NCBI RefSeq assembly: GCF_030052815.1
Contig: NC_079510.1
Coordinates: 42,347,566 to 42,411,565, forward strand
Source of the DNA: Hevea brasiliensis
Taxonomy: Eukaryota; Streptophyta; Magnoliopsida; Malpighiales; Euphorbiaceae
Direction of reading: 5' to 3'
Length of the DNA: 64,000 bases
The translations under genes were made by a program, and so were the position numbers. Position 1 is the first letter of the stretch. Each line of letters begins with the position of its first letter. This document shows, in pieces, positions 1 to 10,757 of the stretch. The notes under the pieces were generated by a model that was not told the DNA's origin, made no database searches, and saw only the letters and a list, made by a program, of their open reading frames with translations.

Positions 1-3000
1 CTAGTTGGAAATTTTGGCCCATTTTATTTTTTTGCAAATTTTATAAAAATTTTGACAGAGTTTCCTCTGTATTTTGAGAAAACCGTTCTTCAAATACCTG
101 TAAAAAGCACTTCTAAAAAATTTTCTCAACCACAACTTCAATTTCACAATCAAACTCTATCAATTTCAACAATTCCACAATCATTTCATTTGAGACAAAA
201 AAATTTATATACATCCTTACAAAATTCACATCAAAAAAAATACAAACTAAATTTTATTACAAACTTCATACAAATTTGTACAAGCTGCTCAAGACCCATT
301 TACATGTCCATAACTTTATATGCAATACGTACATCAAAATAAATATTTACAGGCAGGGTATAAATTATACCCGAAGACTTCAAGATGATAGCTCCTCACA
401 CCTCAACAACTCAGTCTGCTGCTCTTCTAGTCTCTGTATCTGCGACAGCAATAGAAGCTATCGCTGAGTACTAGGACTCAGTGGTACACAACATAAATAA
501 TCTTTATGCAAAAATAAAATCACATTTATTAAAAAATTTGACTAAACATGAGCATTAAACACAAAACATGAATTATGAGATTTTAATGCAAACCAAGTTC
601 ATTTCAAAGTATCAAAACACATTTCATAAAACCCACAGTTAGATCATGCCATTCGAAACAAATAGAATCTCAATAGCCAGAGGCTAAAGAGAAATCATAT
701 CACAAGGCTAGCTAGCTCAAATATATGGATATCCATTCACATCCTCTTCTACTGGCACACCTCAACACTTCTCCAGAGAAGGAATCAAAATTCGAAACTA
801 ATTACCCCCACTAGTCGTGCTAGTGAGGTGTTCAAATATATGGTCATGACAACTGTTTTCAAAACTTATCTTAACAATTTGCTAAACATTGCTATTTCAA
901 ATATACACAATAACTTTCACAGTTTAATCAAAACATCATAAATAATGTCACAAATAAACTTTCAACAATTCCAAATCACAAGTAAAATACATATTTCGTT
1001 CACTTTATCAATGAATTTTAAAGCATAAAGATGTTGTGCACAAACCTCAAATGAGTCGCCTTTTGGCCTTAACTCGACTCCTCGGGTTCTGTCTCGGTAT
1101 TCTTTTCCACTGAAACACACAATTTTATAGTGTTTCAGTACCATAATTTAACATAAATCCAAAAATAAATTTAACGTCACTTATACCTAGCTCTAACGTG
1201 CTAATTTCGACGTCCTTGAAATTTTGTATTTTGGGTTACTATTCACTGCACTATTCAAGTCAAATAGTTGACTTTCTAAGGCTTAATAGGTATGGGAACT
1301 CCAACTTCACCCACATACCACATTTTGGTCATTAAACTTGTTGGTTTTGGTCGTTTTCTCAAAGCTTAGGTCATTTTGGCAAAATTGCCAATTTTTGGTT
1401 TTGGAGTTCTAAGTTGCACTATTCCATTGGTCAATCTACTGTTGGAATTTGACAAAACTTCATTCATAGAAAATTTTCCTTATTGTCTTAAGTGTATTCT
1501 CATTTTTGGATCACCTCAATCGGAGTTTTGTAGCTCAAGTTATGGCCAAAATAAAATTACTGTTCACGTGCACTGTTTATGCTGAGATTTTAGGTTCTGG
1601 CAGATTTTGATCCAACTTTGGTCAGTAATTTGATTAAGTTAAGTTCATAATTTGGTCTAAATTTATTCATATGAAATGTTCTACTATGTCTTAGGTTTCC
1701 ATCGGTTCAAGAATCGCCTAAATCGGAGTTTTGTAGAGAGAGTTATAACCCTTCAAACATTACTGCTCAATAGAAATTCTGCAGAGTTGCAGGTTTGGTA
1801 ACTCAACTTTGCTCAATAATTTGAATGGGTTAATGGCACAATTTGGGGTGGTGTTCTTCATAACAGTTTTAGATCTATACCTTATCTAATTGCTGGTAAA
1901 ATTTCAGGTCAATTTGACCTTCCTAGCTCGAGTTATGACCAAATGAACGGTTACTGTTCATTTGGTCAGTTTGGTGCAGTGGCAGCCTGCTCTCATTTCA
2001 CTTTGGTCAATTTGTTCACCCAGTTTTGGTCAGTTTTTGGGCATGGTTCCTTAATGAAAATTATGCTCTTTTATGTCTATTTTCATCCCCAATTTGTGGC
2101 ATATCAATTGGACTTGTAAAATTTGAGTTTTGGTCCTTCAAAGTGGGTTTGGTCATGCTGCCAGCAGCATGACCATTGGACCTACGAATTTGGTTTTCAT
2201 TCCAACAATTCCCACACATCTCTTTTGGTCATTATTGACCATTTTTCAGTCCACAACTGGTCAAAGATATCATTTATGCATTTCTACAAAATTTGCCTCA
2301 AACCCTAGGCCTCCAAACCCTAATTCACTTAATTATTGTAATTAATCACACTTAATGGTTTTAATGCTAATCATTCAACACCAATAAGCTCACATACACC
2401 TTTAAATTCACCAAGTTCATGCATACACATCCTCAAACCCTAGTTGACTAAAATTTAGGTTTGGTCCTTCAACAATTTATTTCATTTCATTTTTCTACAA
2501 TTTCTAGTGTAATTCAACTACTTAATTATGAATTTAAACATAATATTAAAAACTAACCACTAACCTCTTTTGTTGAATTTCTCCCTCTTCAAATCTTCTT
2601 TCTTTCCTCCTCTTTTTGTTGTCAAGATGCTTGTCAAAGTCCAAGAACAAGACTTACTTAAAGGAGTTTGGGAGTTTATAAAATAAAATCAAGCTTTTGA
2701 AAGCTTGAGATGGGTGTTAATGGTGAAAAGGGAAATGAGAGAAATGAGGGAGAAGGAGTGACGGGAATGAAGTAATCAAAAAATTTTTTCTTTTCTTTTC
2801 TTTTATCTATTTTGCTTATGGAAGACCACAAAAACTTAATTTAATAAGTATTTAATTAATTCCTTTTATGGCATCATGCATGATGTCATCACCTTTTTGC
2901 TTTTTGATTTTCCTCTCTCTTTTTTTTTTCTATTTTTCTATTAGTTCTTTAATTTAATTCTCGACTCTGAAATTTTCTTTTCTTCGATTTTATTTGACAG

Positions 3001-3447
3001 TTAGGTCAAGAGTTAGCTCTCGGGGTCCATTGACCAAATTGCCCCTCGCCGGTTCATCCCGGTTTGCAAATAATTTCATATTTCTTCCGGCTCCCTGACC
3101 TAATTATTTGACTGGCTTAACAGTTCTTTTTCGTGATTTTCTCATTTCCACTGTGTCTATAAGGGTCTTAAGGACGGCAGCGTCACTTTTTACAGTTCGA
3201 AATTTGAGTTTAAGACGACTTCGCCGTCGTTCCCGAGGAGGTCACTCATCGCTGTGACTCTCGGCTCGTTTAACTTCTTATGTTCTGTTTTTATTATTTA
3301 TAGTTAACTAATTAAACATTACTAATTATTTGTGTTTATGGCTTCTCAAGTTGTCTTAAGTGTGGCTCTAATCTCCTTAATTGTCCGGACCGACACTGGT
3401 CACCAGAACAGTGAAATCTACCAGGCTATGCAAACGGGGGTGTTACA
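1..3447 (+). mobile_element. Long LTR (probably Ty3/gypsy chromovirus-like), truncated by the window start
   Basis: No gene-like reading frame is present. The segment ends in GGGGGTGTTACA at 3436–3447, a typical plant LTR 3' terminus. It also contains a GACTCAGTGGTACACAAC motif near 476–493, placed like the ACTCAG-containing segment of the LTR at 62968. The 3000–3447 part has higher GC, with phrases such as GGTCCGGACCGACACTGG in reverse, as expected of LTR ends. No primer-binding site follows; the next base begins a Cassandra-type repeat, so this is a solo or disrupted LTR. Orientation and family are inferred from termini only. Short reading frames inside it are not supported as genes. Confidence 0.5.
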
Positions 3448-3689
3448 CTTTTGGCCATAAGCCTCACGGTTTTGTCCCATAGGTGGAATGGAGAACTTCC
3501 CAGGAGGTCACTCATCCTAGGATTTCTCTCAAGCGAGCACGCTTAACCCTGGAGTTCTTCCAACTCTCTAGGCCATTCCACCAAAAAGCGCCTCTTATGA
3601 TTAGCTCCCCCTATTTTATATATCATTACTTTTTGAACCTAAGACCATCTCCATGCTTTGCCGATGTGGGATTTGCCTAAGGGACCTTT
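3448..3689 (-). repeat. Cassandra LTR copy 1 (truncated), 5S-like segment at 3490–3547
   Basis: Antisense LTR lacking about 40 bp of its sense 3' end, where it abuts the LTR ending at 3447. Its 5S-like C box reads GGATGAGTGACC, one G-to-A change from the canonical GGATGGGTGACC. A C-rich run (from about 3691) next to it is the complement of the element's polypurine tract. Confidence 0.8.
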
Positions 3690-3781
3690 CTCCCCCCCCC
3701 CCCCCTTTTGGGACTCAGCGTCCTCGCTGAGGTTTGCCCTACCATCACCCAAGAGGACACGCGAGCGGCTCTGATACCAAT
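3690..3781 (-). repeat. Cassandra internal domain (antisense) with primer-binding site
   Basis: In antisense order it holds the polypurine tract complement, a short non-coding spacer, and GGCTCTGATACCAA, which reads TTGGTATCAGAGCC on the minus strand. That is the initiator tRNA-Met type primer-binding site. There is no coding capacity, as expected for a TRIM. Confidence 0.8.
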
Positions 3782-4060
3782 TGTAACGATCGAGCTCCAA
3801 CCACTAGAGAAATTGTCCGCTTTGGCTATAAGCCTCACGGTTTTGTCCCATAGGTGGAATGGAGAACTTCCCAGGAGGTCACCCATCCTAGGATTTCTCT
3901 CAAGCGAGCACGCTTAACCCTGGAGTTCTTCCAACTCTCCAGGCCGTTCCACCAAAAGGCGCCTCTTGTGATTAGTTCCTTTATTTTATATATCATTACT
4001 TTTTGAACCCAAGACCATCTCCGTGCTTTGCCGATGTGGGGTTTCCCTAAGGGACCTTTA
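3782..4060 (-). repeat. Cassandra LTR copy 2 (full length), 5S-like segment at 3861–3918
   Basis: Complete LTR whose minus-strand 3' end is ...CGATCGTTACA. Its 5S-like block is the best preserved of the three: GTTAAGCGTGCT, then TCCTAGGATGGGTGACCTCC and TGGGAAGT. The block is only the 3' half of 5S rRNA, so it is an RNA polymerase III-type promoter relic and not a 5S gene. Its LTR start abuts a plus-strand primer-binding site at 4061, the aberrant junction of this array. Confidence 0.85.
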
Positions 4061-4146
4061 TTGGTATCATAGCCGCTCGCGTGTCCTCTTGGGTGATGGT
4101 GGGGCAAACCTCAGCGAGGACGTTGAGTCCCGAAAGGGGGGGAGAA
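4061..4146 (+). repeat. Cassandra internal domain (sense)
   Basis: Begins TTGGTATCATAGCCGCTC, a one-base variant of the canonical primer-binding site. It continues with the reverse complement of 3690–3781 and ends in a GAAAGGGGGGGAGAAAGG purine tract. It forms an inverted repeat with the first internal domain across LTR copy 2. Confidence 0.8.
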
Positions 4147-4422
4147 AGGTCCCTTAGGCAAATCCCACATCGACAAAGTACGGAGATAGTCTTGGGTTCA
4201 AAAAGTAATGATATATAAAATAGGGAAACTAATCACAAGAGGCGCCTTTTGGTGGAATGGCCTGGAGAGTTGGAAGAACTCTAGGATTAAGCGTGCTCAC
4301 TTGAAAGAAATCCTAGGATGAGTGACCTCCTGGGAAGTTCTCCATTCCACCTATGAGACAAAACAGTGAGGCTTATAGCCAAAACAGACAATTCCGCTAG
4401 TGGTTGGAGCCCGATCATTACA
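4147..4422 (+). repeat. Cassandra LTR copy 3, 5S-like segment at 4287–4343
   Basis: Sense-oriented LTR ending CGATCATTACA at 4422. Its 5S-like block has more substitutions (GTGCTCACTTGAAAG, GGATGAGTGACC), many of them C/G-to-T/A transitions as expected after cytosine methylation. The left boundary is placed after the purine tract and is approximate. Confidence 0.75.
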
Positions 4423-6474
4423 TTTCTGGTGCCGAATCACCGTGAGGACAGTGGTGCTCAAACCCCCATGCCTCCAGCTTCCTTTTTCGACTCCTCTCAT
4501 CGGATTCCATGGAGTTTTCTAACGAGGGAGAGAAGAGAGAGAAAACTGTAGGTAGAAACTTCTGGGGCCAAAGATCCGAGACCATTGATGAGCTCAGGGC
4601 AACGAAACCTTCGAGATGGGACCAACCTTGCTCCGATCGGACATCGTTTGAAAAATGCGATCATCGGACGGTCTAGATAGCTCGTTGAGATTTTTTGGCC
4701 TTTTCAATTCCAGTAAATTAAAAATAATTATATGATAATTATTAATAATTTATGAGCTTCATTTAAGTGCGATTGGATCGAGGATAGCTCACTAGCAATC
4801 GGGATTGAGTTTTGGATCTAGTATGAGTGTCTGACGAGTTATCTCGGAAAGGGGTCGTGTTTAAAGTCATTCCTAGTGTTTTCAAACATTTCAAATGCAT
4901 TCCAGGTAGCAGAATTTACAAAGGCAGTCCCTAACTCAAGTTGTAGAGTTTGTGCTTTGATTAAACTAGCTGGTTAAATCTGTAAAATATTTATGACTTA
5001 GTAAAATGACTGTAATTAATATAAGGACAATGTAGAGGACCTTCAAGAATATTTTTATAATTTTTAAAGTACTGAAAATAATTATTTGAACTGTAAAGGA
5101 GTTAGGGACCCGAGTTGAAATTTGGAGGATTGGACTTAAATTATGATTCTTGTAGGCCCTGGATGTATATTATAATTATTGTTGTGGTCCTGAGGTCCTG
5201 TGTATTGTTATTGTTGTATTTTTCTTGCAAGGGAGTTAGGCCTAATTATAGGGAAGACTCTGTTGAAATTTCGGCAAGACCTTAGAAATTATTTTTGCTT
5301 CTTTAATTAAATTAATTGGCTATTTCTATCAGTAAATTGAAAGAGGTTAGTGTCTGTATGGGTGACTGGTACCGACTTGTCTTTCTTCTCTCCAACCATA
5401 CCATCTACAATCGGATTGACTAGTATGTGAGTTAGATATTAATTATTTTTATAATTTTAATAATAATTATATATCTGGTATGTTCATGCATTTTATAAAT
5501 ATTTAATTATATACATGAATAGTTAATATATAGGGGCATTTTAATTGTTACATATTTAATTATTGATATTTATTTGTTAATGCCACCCTGAGGATAATTT
5601 GAAGTTGAGTGTGTTATTTATATATGGTATATATGGATATATATTGGACGGGTAGTCACGGTTTGAGCTAGTCTCGCTAGAATCCAGTCTTTATGGATAT
5701 GAAAAGATGGGGTGAGTACGGTTTTGAGTTGATCTCACTAGCCCCTACACTTGAATTATTAAGTGAAAGTTTGGCTTGAGTTGACCTCGTTGGCAAGTAT
5801 TGGATTAAAAAAACTGTATAAGGGATCAGCTCCCATATATATATTGATGTGACACACTGAGTGTGTGAGTAGCTCTAAATTATCTTCTCGTACGAATATT
5901 GAATGAATTATCTTTATATGTAATGGATGTGCATTTCATGGTAGGATTGCACTAGTTTTAGATAGTTATAGAAATTACATCTGTAATCAATATCTAAACT
6001 CTCTGAATCGAATGCTCATTCTGGTTCAAATATTTTCTTTTCAAGTTGCAGGATGAGCAAGTTTATTTTTCAAGTCAAATCTATATTTTCCTCTGCAGGT
6101 TGTACTTCTTAGTTTAATAGTTTTAATTATGTTTATTTATTTATTTATCTATTCATTTAATTATTAGAACTTCGTTGTGACACTGGTTTATGAATATATT
6201 GTATTGATTAATGATATGAAATAGTTTATAGATGCTGTGTAACAGGATTAAGCTAGACTCTCCTAATAGGCGATTTCTGATAGAAATCAAGTTGAGTTGG
6301 CTTAGATAAATTTATAATATTTTATTTTATTTTGTTTACATGTTGGGTTTTGATCTTAATCCTGGTTATGGTTTTGGAAACAGTGAGACTTACTATAAGC
6401 CTCGAGAGTTTTATACTAGCCCAGGTCCTAGTGCCGGTTCGACCCATAGAATTGGGTAGTGATAATATTTATAT
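4423..6474 (-). mobile_element. LTR of the family also present at 62968, inverted
   Basis: Read from 6474 downward, the minus strand begins TATCACTACCCAATTCTATG and then CGGCACTAGGACCTGGGC. It aligns collinearly with the plus-strand LTR at 62968 (TGTCACGACCCAACCTATG...). Further shared landmarks are the TATAACTATCTAAAACTA segment (5960–5985), ATATGGGAGCTGATCC (about 5825) and the CTCAAGCC...ACTTTC...CTTAATAA segment. Similarity is traceable to about 5360. Assigning 4423–5360 to the same LTR is inference, because the other copy runs off the window. No open frame or primer-binding site was found. It is older than the copy at 62968, judging from CG-to-CA/TG changes at its start. Confidence 0.65.
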
Positions 6475-6609
6475 AGTTTGTAGTAGGTGTCTATTTTGAT
6501 AGGACAGCGTAATCACCTTTAATGCAAACATTTTGGCTTCAAGCTTTATTTAGGCAAAGGAAAATGAAATGGAGATTGGAGAAATGTTCCTTAAAATTCC
6601 TTATATTTT

Positions 6610-6643
<34 letters not shown>
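6610..6643. repeat. (GT)n(GA)n compound microsatellite
   Basis: A run of GT followed directly by GA in otherwise AT-rich intergenic DNA. Confidence 0.9.
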
Positions 6644-6782
6644 TCATGTGCAAGAAACAGGAGTGGCAAATGAGTGATAACCATAATTACAAGAAACAGT
6701 AAGACTAGATATTATACGAGGTTAATGTTGTCCCACATTTGTTTGGATGAGGTATTTGAGCTATATATAAAATTTATGCATA

Positions 6783-7358
6783 TAATTATTAAATTTGAAT
6801 TAAATTAGTTAGTTGAACTAGTGAATCAGTGAATCGACCCTTAAATCGGTCTTTATTTGTAATTAAATTAGATAAGGAAGTGATCTAGCATGACCCAGTA
6901 GTTAAAATAGTGAACTACTGAGACTCAGCTGGTTCAATTATTTAATAAAATTTTCATTTTTTTGAAAAAAAAATTTAGTATAAAAAATTAAACTCAAAAT
7001 ATCATAAAAAGTCTTTAAAATTAAAATTAATTGAGCTAGCTTGACAGTTATGTGTTCTATATTTTAAGATATTTATTTTTAATATATACTTAATATTTAG
7101 AATTATACATTTATAGAAATTTTTATACATTATATTACTTAGTATTTTTATATAAAATTTATAATTTTTAACTTAATAAATATTGAAGTTTTATTTTAAA
7201 TAATTAAAATTTAATTAATTATATTATTTATATTAATATATTTTTTTATTTAATTAATTTGTATTTTTAATTAATTTTTAATAATTTACTGATTGAACTA
7301 CTGACCCATTCACTATATTTATTTACTGGCTCAACTTCTGGGCCGGATTTAATAACAA
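6783..7358. repeat. Non-coding TIR-like repeat, copy 1
   Basis: Begins AATTATTAAATTTGAATTAA and ends GGATTTAATAACAATG, so the ends are short imperfect inverted repeats of TTATTAAAT(C/T). Internal phrases such as CAGTGAATCGACCC, ACCCAGTAGTTAAA and TTGAGCTAGC recur in the copy at 8375–9038. There is no coding potential. It is probably a MITE-like or non-autonomous DNA element of a type common in eudicots; the family was not determined. Confidence 0.55.
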
Positions 7359-8374
7359 TGCTTATACAAATGTTCTTCTTTCAAGTTAGTTTTTTTTAAG
7401 TAGAGTTAGAACAAATTCTTTTTTAAATTCTTATCAATATTATATTTAAAAGGCAAATATTAATATTGAGGGTTAAATTAAAAACTACTTTTTTAAAGAT
7501 TAAAATTTATAAAAATAATATTTAATTTTTAATTTTTTAATTTTCTATTAAATACATTCTTTTAAGTGATAAATTTCTTCTTCCAAACAAAAGCACTGCC
7601 CAAGTTTCACAGCTAATATTCTTTCGGCAAATTTTCTTACTTTCACGAGTTGTGGACTTGAAACTCAACAAACCAAATGACTTGGTCAGAATAATTGTTT
7701 ATGAAAACAGTCTTCTTTAGACGGCCCAATTATGAGGGTAGTTGATAGAAATGTGGAGGAGAAGGAGCGGTCCGTAACTTCAAGTTTGTTGTAAACGGGT
7801 AGGATTGGGCTCCTATATATGGCCAATGCAGTCAACCAATAGAGTCCTTGTCGTATCAACTTGGGCAGCTGAAGACTGATTTGGGGAACCCAATTGAGGA
7901 ATGTTCAAAGATGGGCACATCCTCTCTCATAGACTCCATTCTTTATTTGAAGGTGATATTAAAATTTAGGTTTTTTCAGTTTTTCAATGTGTAATGCTCG
8001 TAGGATTGACTGAAATTGCCTCAATTCATCACCATCTCCAATTCTTATGTTTGGGATTGCACCATCCCCCAGCTTGATACTATTTTGTACTCCTAGCATG
8101 GTAATTAAATGTGATAGTATAAGAAGACAGAAATTCAAACATTCTTCTTTCCTTTTTTTTTTAAACCAAAATATAAAAATAAAAATTCAAATAAACCATT
8201 CTCTTTTATCTATTAAATAGGTTATATTTGATGTAATATATATAATGTCATCTAATTACATAATAAAAGGGCAATGTAATATAATTTAATTTTCATTGCA
8301 TTCACATTATTGTAAAAATAAAAATAGATATAATATAATGTAAGATAATTTTATTTTAATATTTTTTTATTAGC
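7359..8374. other. Intergenic stretch, no supported gene
   Basis: Between the two repeat copies. A segment from about 7600 to 7980 has higher GC. It contains a TATATAT box (7814–7820) and, 90–100 bp downstream, ATG codons opening only short frames, the ATG at 7911 running into a possible GT splice donor near 7953. It could be the remnant of a promoter and first exon, but no downstream exon was recognised. Confidence 0.35.
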
Positions 8375-9038
8375 ATAGTTATTAAATTTAAACTGAATCG
8401 GTCTTCAAAATGGTTTGAGTTTATAATTAAACTAGATAAAAAGGGAATCCGATGTAACTCAGTCGACTCGATGGTTAAACCAGTGAATCGGTATAATTCG
8501 ATTGATCTAATTAGTTCAATTAATCAATGGAATCAATATTTTTTTAGTGTTGATGAGAATTAAATTCAAAATTTCATAAAAAAATTTTAAAATCAAAACC
8601 AATTGAGCTAACATTATAGTTTTGTGTTTGTAATTTTAATATATATATTATTCTATAATAATATAATAAATTTTACAAAGTAATTTATTTATTTATTTTT
8701 AAAATATACTTCATATTTCATAAAAATTAAAAAGATAATTATATATTTTTAAAAAAAATTATATGTATTATATTACTTGAATACTTTAATATAAAATTTA
8801 AAAATACTATTAAAATTTATGTAAATATAATTTAATAAATATTAAAGTTTGATTTTAAATAATTAAAATTTTAATTTATTCATTTATTTATATATATTAA
8901 TAAGTGTTATATTTAATTATTTTTAATTAATATATATATATTTAATTAACTTTTTTAATAATCCTTTGATTAAATCACTGATTCATTAATTTAGTCTCTT
9001 CATGGATTTAACCTCTGGATTGAATTTAATAACACTAT
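8375..9038. repeat. Non-coding TIR-like repeat, copy 2
   Basis: Starts ATAGTTATTAAATTTAAACT and ends TTGAATTTAATAACACTAT, giving inverted ends. It is collinear with 6783–7358 in direct orientation (TTCAAAATGGTTTGAG..., ACCAGTGAATCGG, AAACCAATTGAGCTAAC). No open frame is present. Confidence 0.55.
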
Positions 9039-9360
9039 GATGATAATAATAAGAGAATATAATAACGGTGATGAATAGTAGTTAGACGGTGATGATCGGA
9101 TCTAAGTAATAGTGGTAATAGTGTTAATGGTAATTAAGTGATAATTATGATAAAAAAATTAGGAAAATAAATCAAAACAAGCATTTATCATTACATATAT
9201 TATTTTTATATGTAAGTCATTAAATTTAAATAATTATAATACTTTTAAAAGCTTTATTCTATAAATGGAGATCGCTCTGTCCGGGGAAAGAACCTTCTTC
9301 CCCTTAGAGGATATTCGAGGAAAAAAAAAAACATAGAGATTCTGATGGGATTCAACTTAT

Positions 9361-10139
9361 TAGGGTTGTGCACGATTCTTGGGATTTTAAATCGAATTAA
9401 AAAATTATATTGAATCAATGGGAATCGTATCAAACTGAAGTTATTTTGATACTTTAATTTGATTCTGATTATTTACTAAAAATCGAACTGAAACTGAATC
9501 AAGAACCAAACTTATACATATATTTTTTTATCTTTTTAAATGTACTATATACTTTTAATATATATATATATATATAATGATAAACTAAATACAACCTAAT
9601 TTTATATTTTATTTCTCTATATTTTCTTAATAATTGTAGTTACATTAAATTACATTATAATTTTTAATTATAAATATGCTATTATACCATATATATGATA
9701 ATTCATAATTATATTTGTATCTTATAATTAAACATTACATAATTAATAAATAATTAAAATGTATACTATATGATATATTTATACTATTATATTATATAAT
9801 ATATTTAATTCTAAATTATATATGCACTTTATAGTTAAATATTATATAATTTAAAAATAACTAAAATATACATTATATAATATTTTATGTATTAATAACC
9901 CAATTCAAAACTTAAATATTAATAAGAAATAATTACATCAAAATTTTCAAGAATCAAGAATCGAAATTGAAGCTGTACTAAATCGAATCAGAATCGAAGA
10001 ACTAAGAATCGTATCGAACTAAGAACCGTATCGAATTGAAAATGAAACAACGAAGAATCAAACTAGAACCACATTGAAATTTCATTTCTATTTTGATTTC
10101 TAGGCAGATCCCAAGTCAAACTGGAGCTGCACACTCCTA
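9361..10139. mobile_element. Small hAT-like TIR element
   Basis: Ends are TAGGGTTGTGCACG and, inverted, TAGGAGTGTGCAGC, the same terminal type as the element at 27400. The interior is rich in AATCGAATC/GAACCG-type motifs and AT runs, with no transposase. Flanks CAACTTAT and TAACTTCC share AACTT and may be a decayed 8-bp duplication. The hAT assignment rests on terminal motif and element style. Confidence 0.55.
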
Positions 10140-10158
10140 TAACTTCCTACGGCCCAGA

Positions 10159-10345
10159 TTTTTTTTTTTTTTTTTAGAAGAACTAATTTTGTATTGGAAG
10201 CTCAAACACTTCACGTAGAATAGCACATACAATGGGATGAGCAACTTCCTCCATTCAAGTACTCCCGGCATCTACTGAGCTAATAGCTAACTTAGCAAGG
10301 AAATGGACAACACCATTAACTTCACAAATGTCCGAGAAACATTAA
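10159..10345 (-). mobile_element. 5'-truncated L1-type LINE tail
   Basis: On the minus strand a frame reads CEVNGVVHFLAKLAI, then after a stop MEEVAHPIVCAILREVFELP, followed by a stop and a poly(A) tail (the poly-T run at about 10159–10175 on plus). The N..VHFLAK..A...WMEEV pattern is the C-terminal end of the RNase H domain encoded by plant L1 LINE ORF2. Only the last 60 or so codons remain, as expected of aborted target-primed reverse transcription. It sits directly beside the element ending at 10139. Confidence 0.65.
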
Positions 10346-10717
10346 AATTTGGTGTATACTTGTTTTTATTATAAAAAATAAAACTATTTTATTATGAAAA
10401 TAAGATAATTTAACAAAATTTTATAATTTATTTTATAAAATTTTGGTAAACTGATATTTTTTAAATAATTAATTATAAACTTAATAAAAATGTAAAATTT
10501 ATTTATATTATATTTATTTATATTGAATTTTTTACTAAATTGATTTTAATTATAGATAAATATGAATTTTTTTTTTACATTTAATTTATATATCTTTAAC
10601 AATCAGAATGATTGGTTAATTTGATATATTATAAAATTGATCACAATTTGATATTCATACAGGTGGATAATATGATGATAGGGCTTAATTTCTCATGAGT
10701 TGACTGACTTTGGCACT

Positions 10718-10718
<1 letters not shown>

Positions 10719-10756
<38 letters not shown>
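10719..10756. repeat. (AT)n(AC)n microsatellite
   Basis: TA run followed by an ACACAC run, at the left edge of the segmental duplication. Confidence 0.9.

Positions 10757-10757
<1 letters not shown>

Larger units (their letters stand above)
3448..4422. mobile_element. Rearranged Cassandra-type TRIM retroelement, three LTRs, internally inverted
   Basis: Three copies of a roughly 275 bp unit, the first two in minus and the third in plus orientation, are joined by two copies of a short internal domain. Each unit carries a segment matching plant 5S rRNA from GTTAAGCGTGCT through TAGGATGGGTGACCTCCTGG to GGAAGT, which covers the A box, intermediate element and C box. Units end ...TTACA and are followed, in sense, by TTGGTATCAGAGCC, a tRNA-Met primer-binding site. 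The internal domain ends in an A/G-only polypurine tract. These are the hallmarks of Cassandra, a non-coding TRIM. The order along the plus strand is LTR(-), internal(-), LTR(-), internal(+), LTR(+), which is not a normal insertion. Confidence 0.85.

Noticed and set aside
3677..4107. Overlapping short reading frames of 60–90 codons
   Set aside because: They lie in non-coding Cassandra LTR and internal sequence and recur as mirror images on both strands.
3490..4343. Possible 5S rRNA genes
   Set aside because: Only the 3' half of 5S is matched, with substitutions in box A, and each block is embedded in an LTR with a primer-binding site and purine tract.
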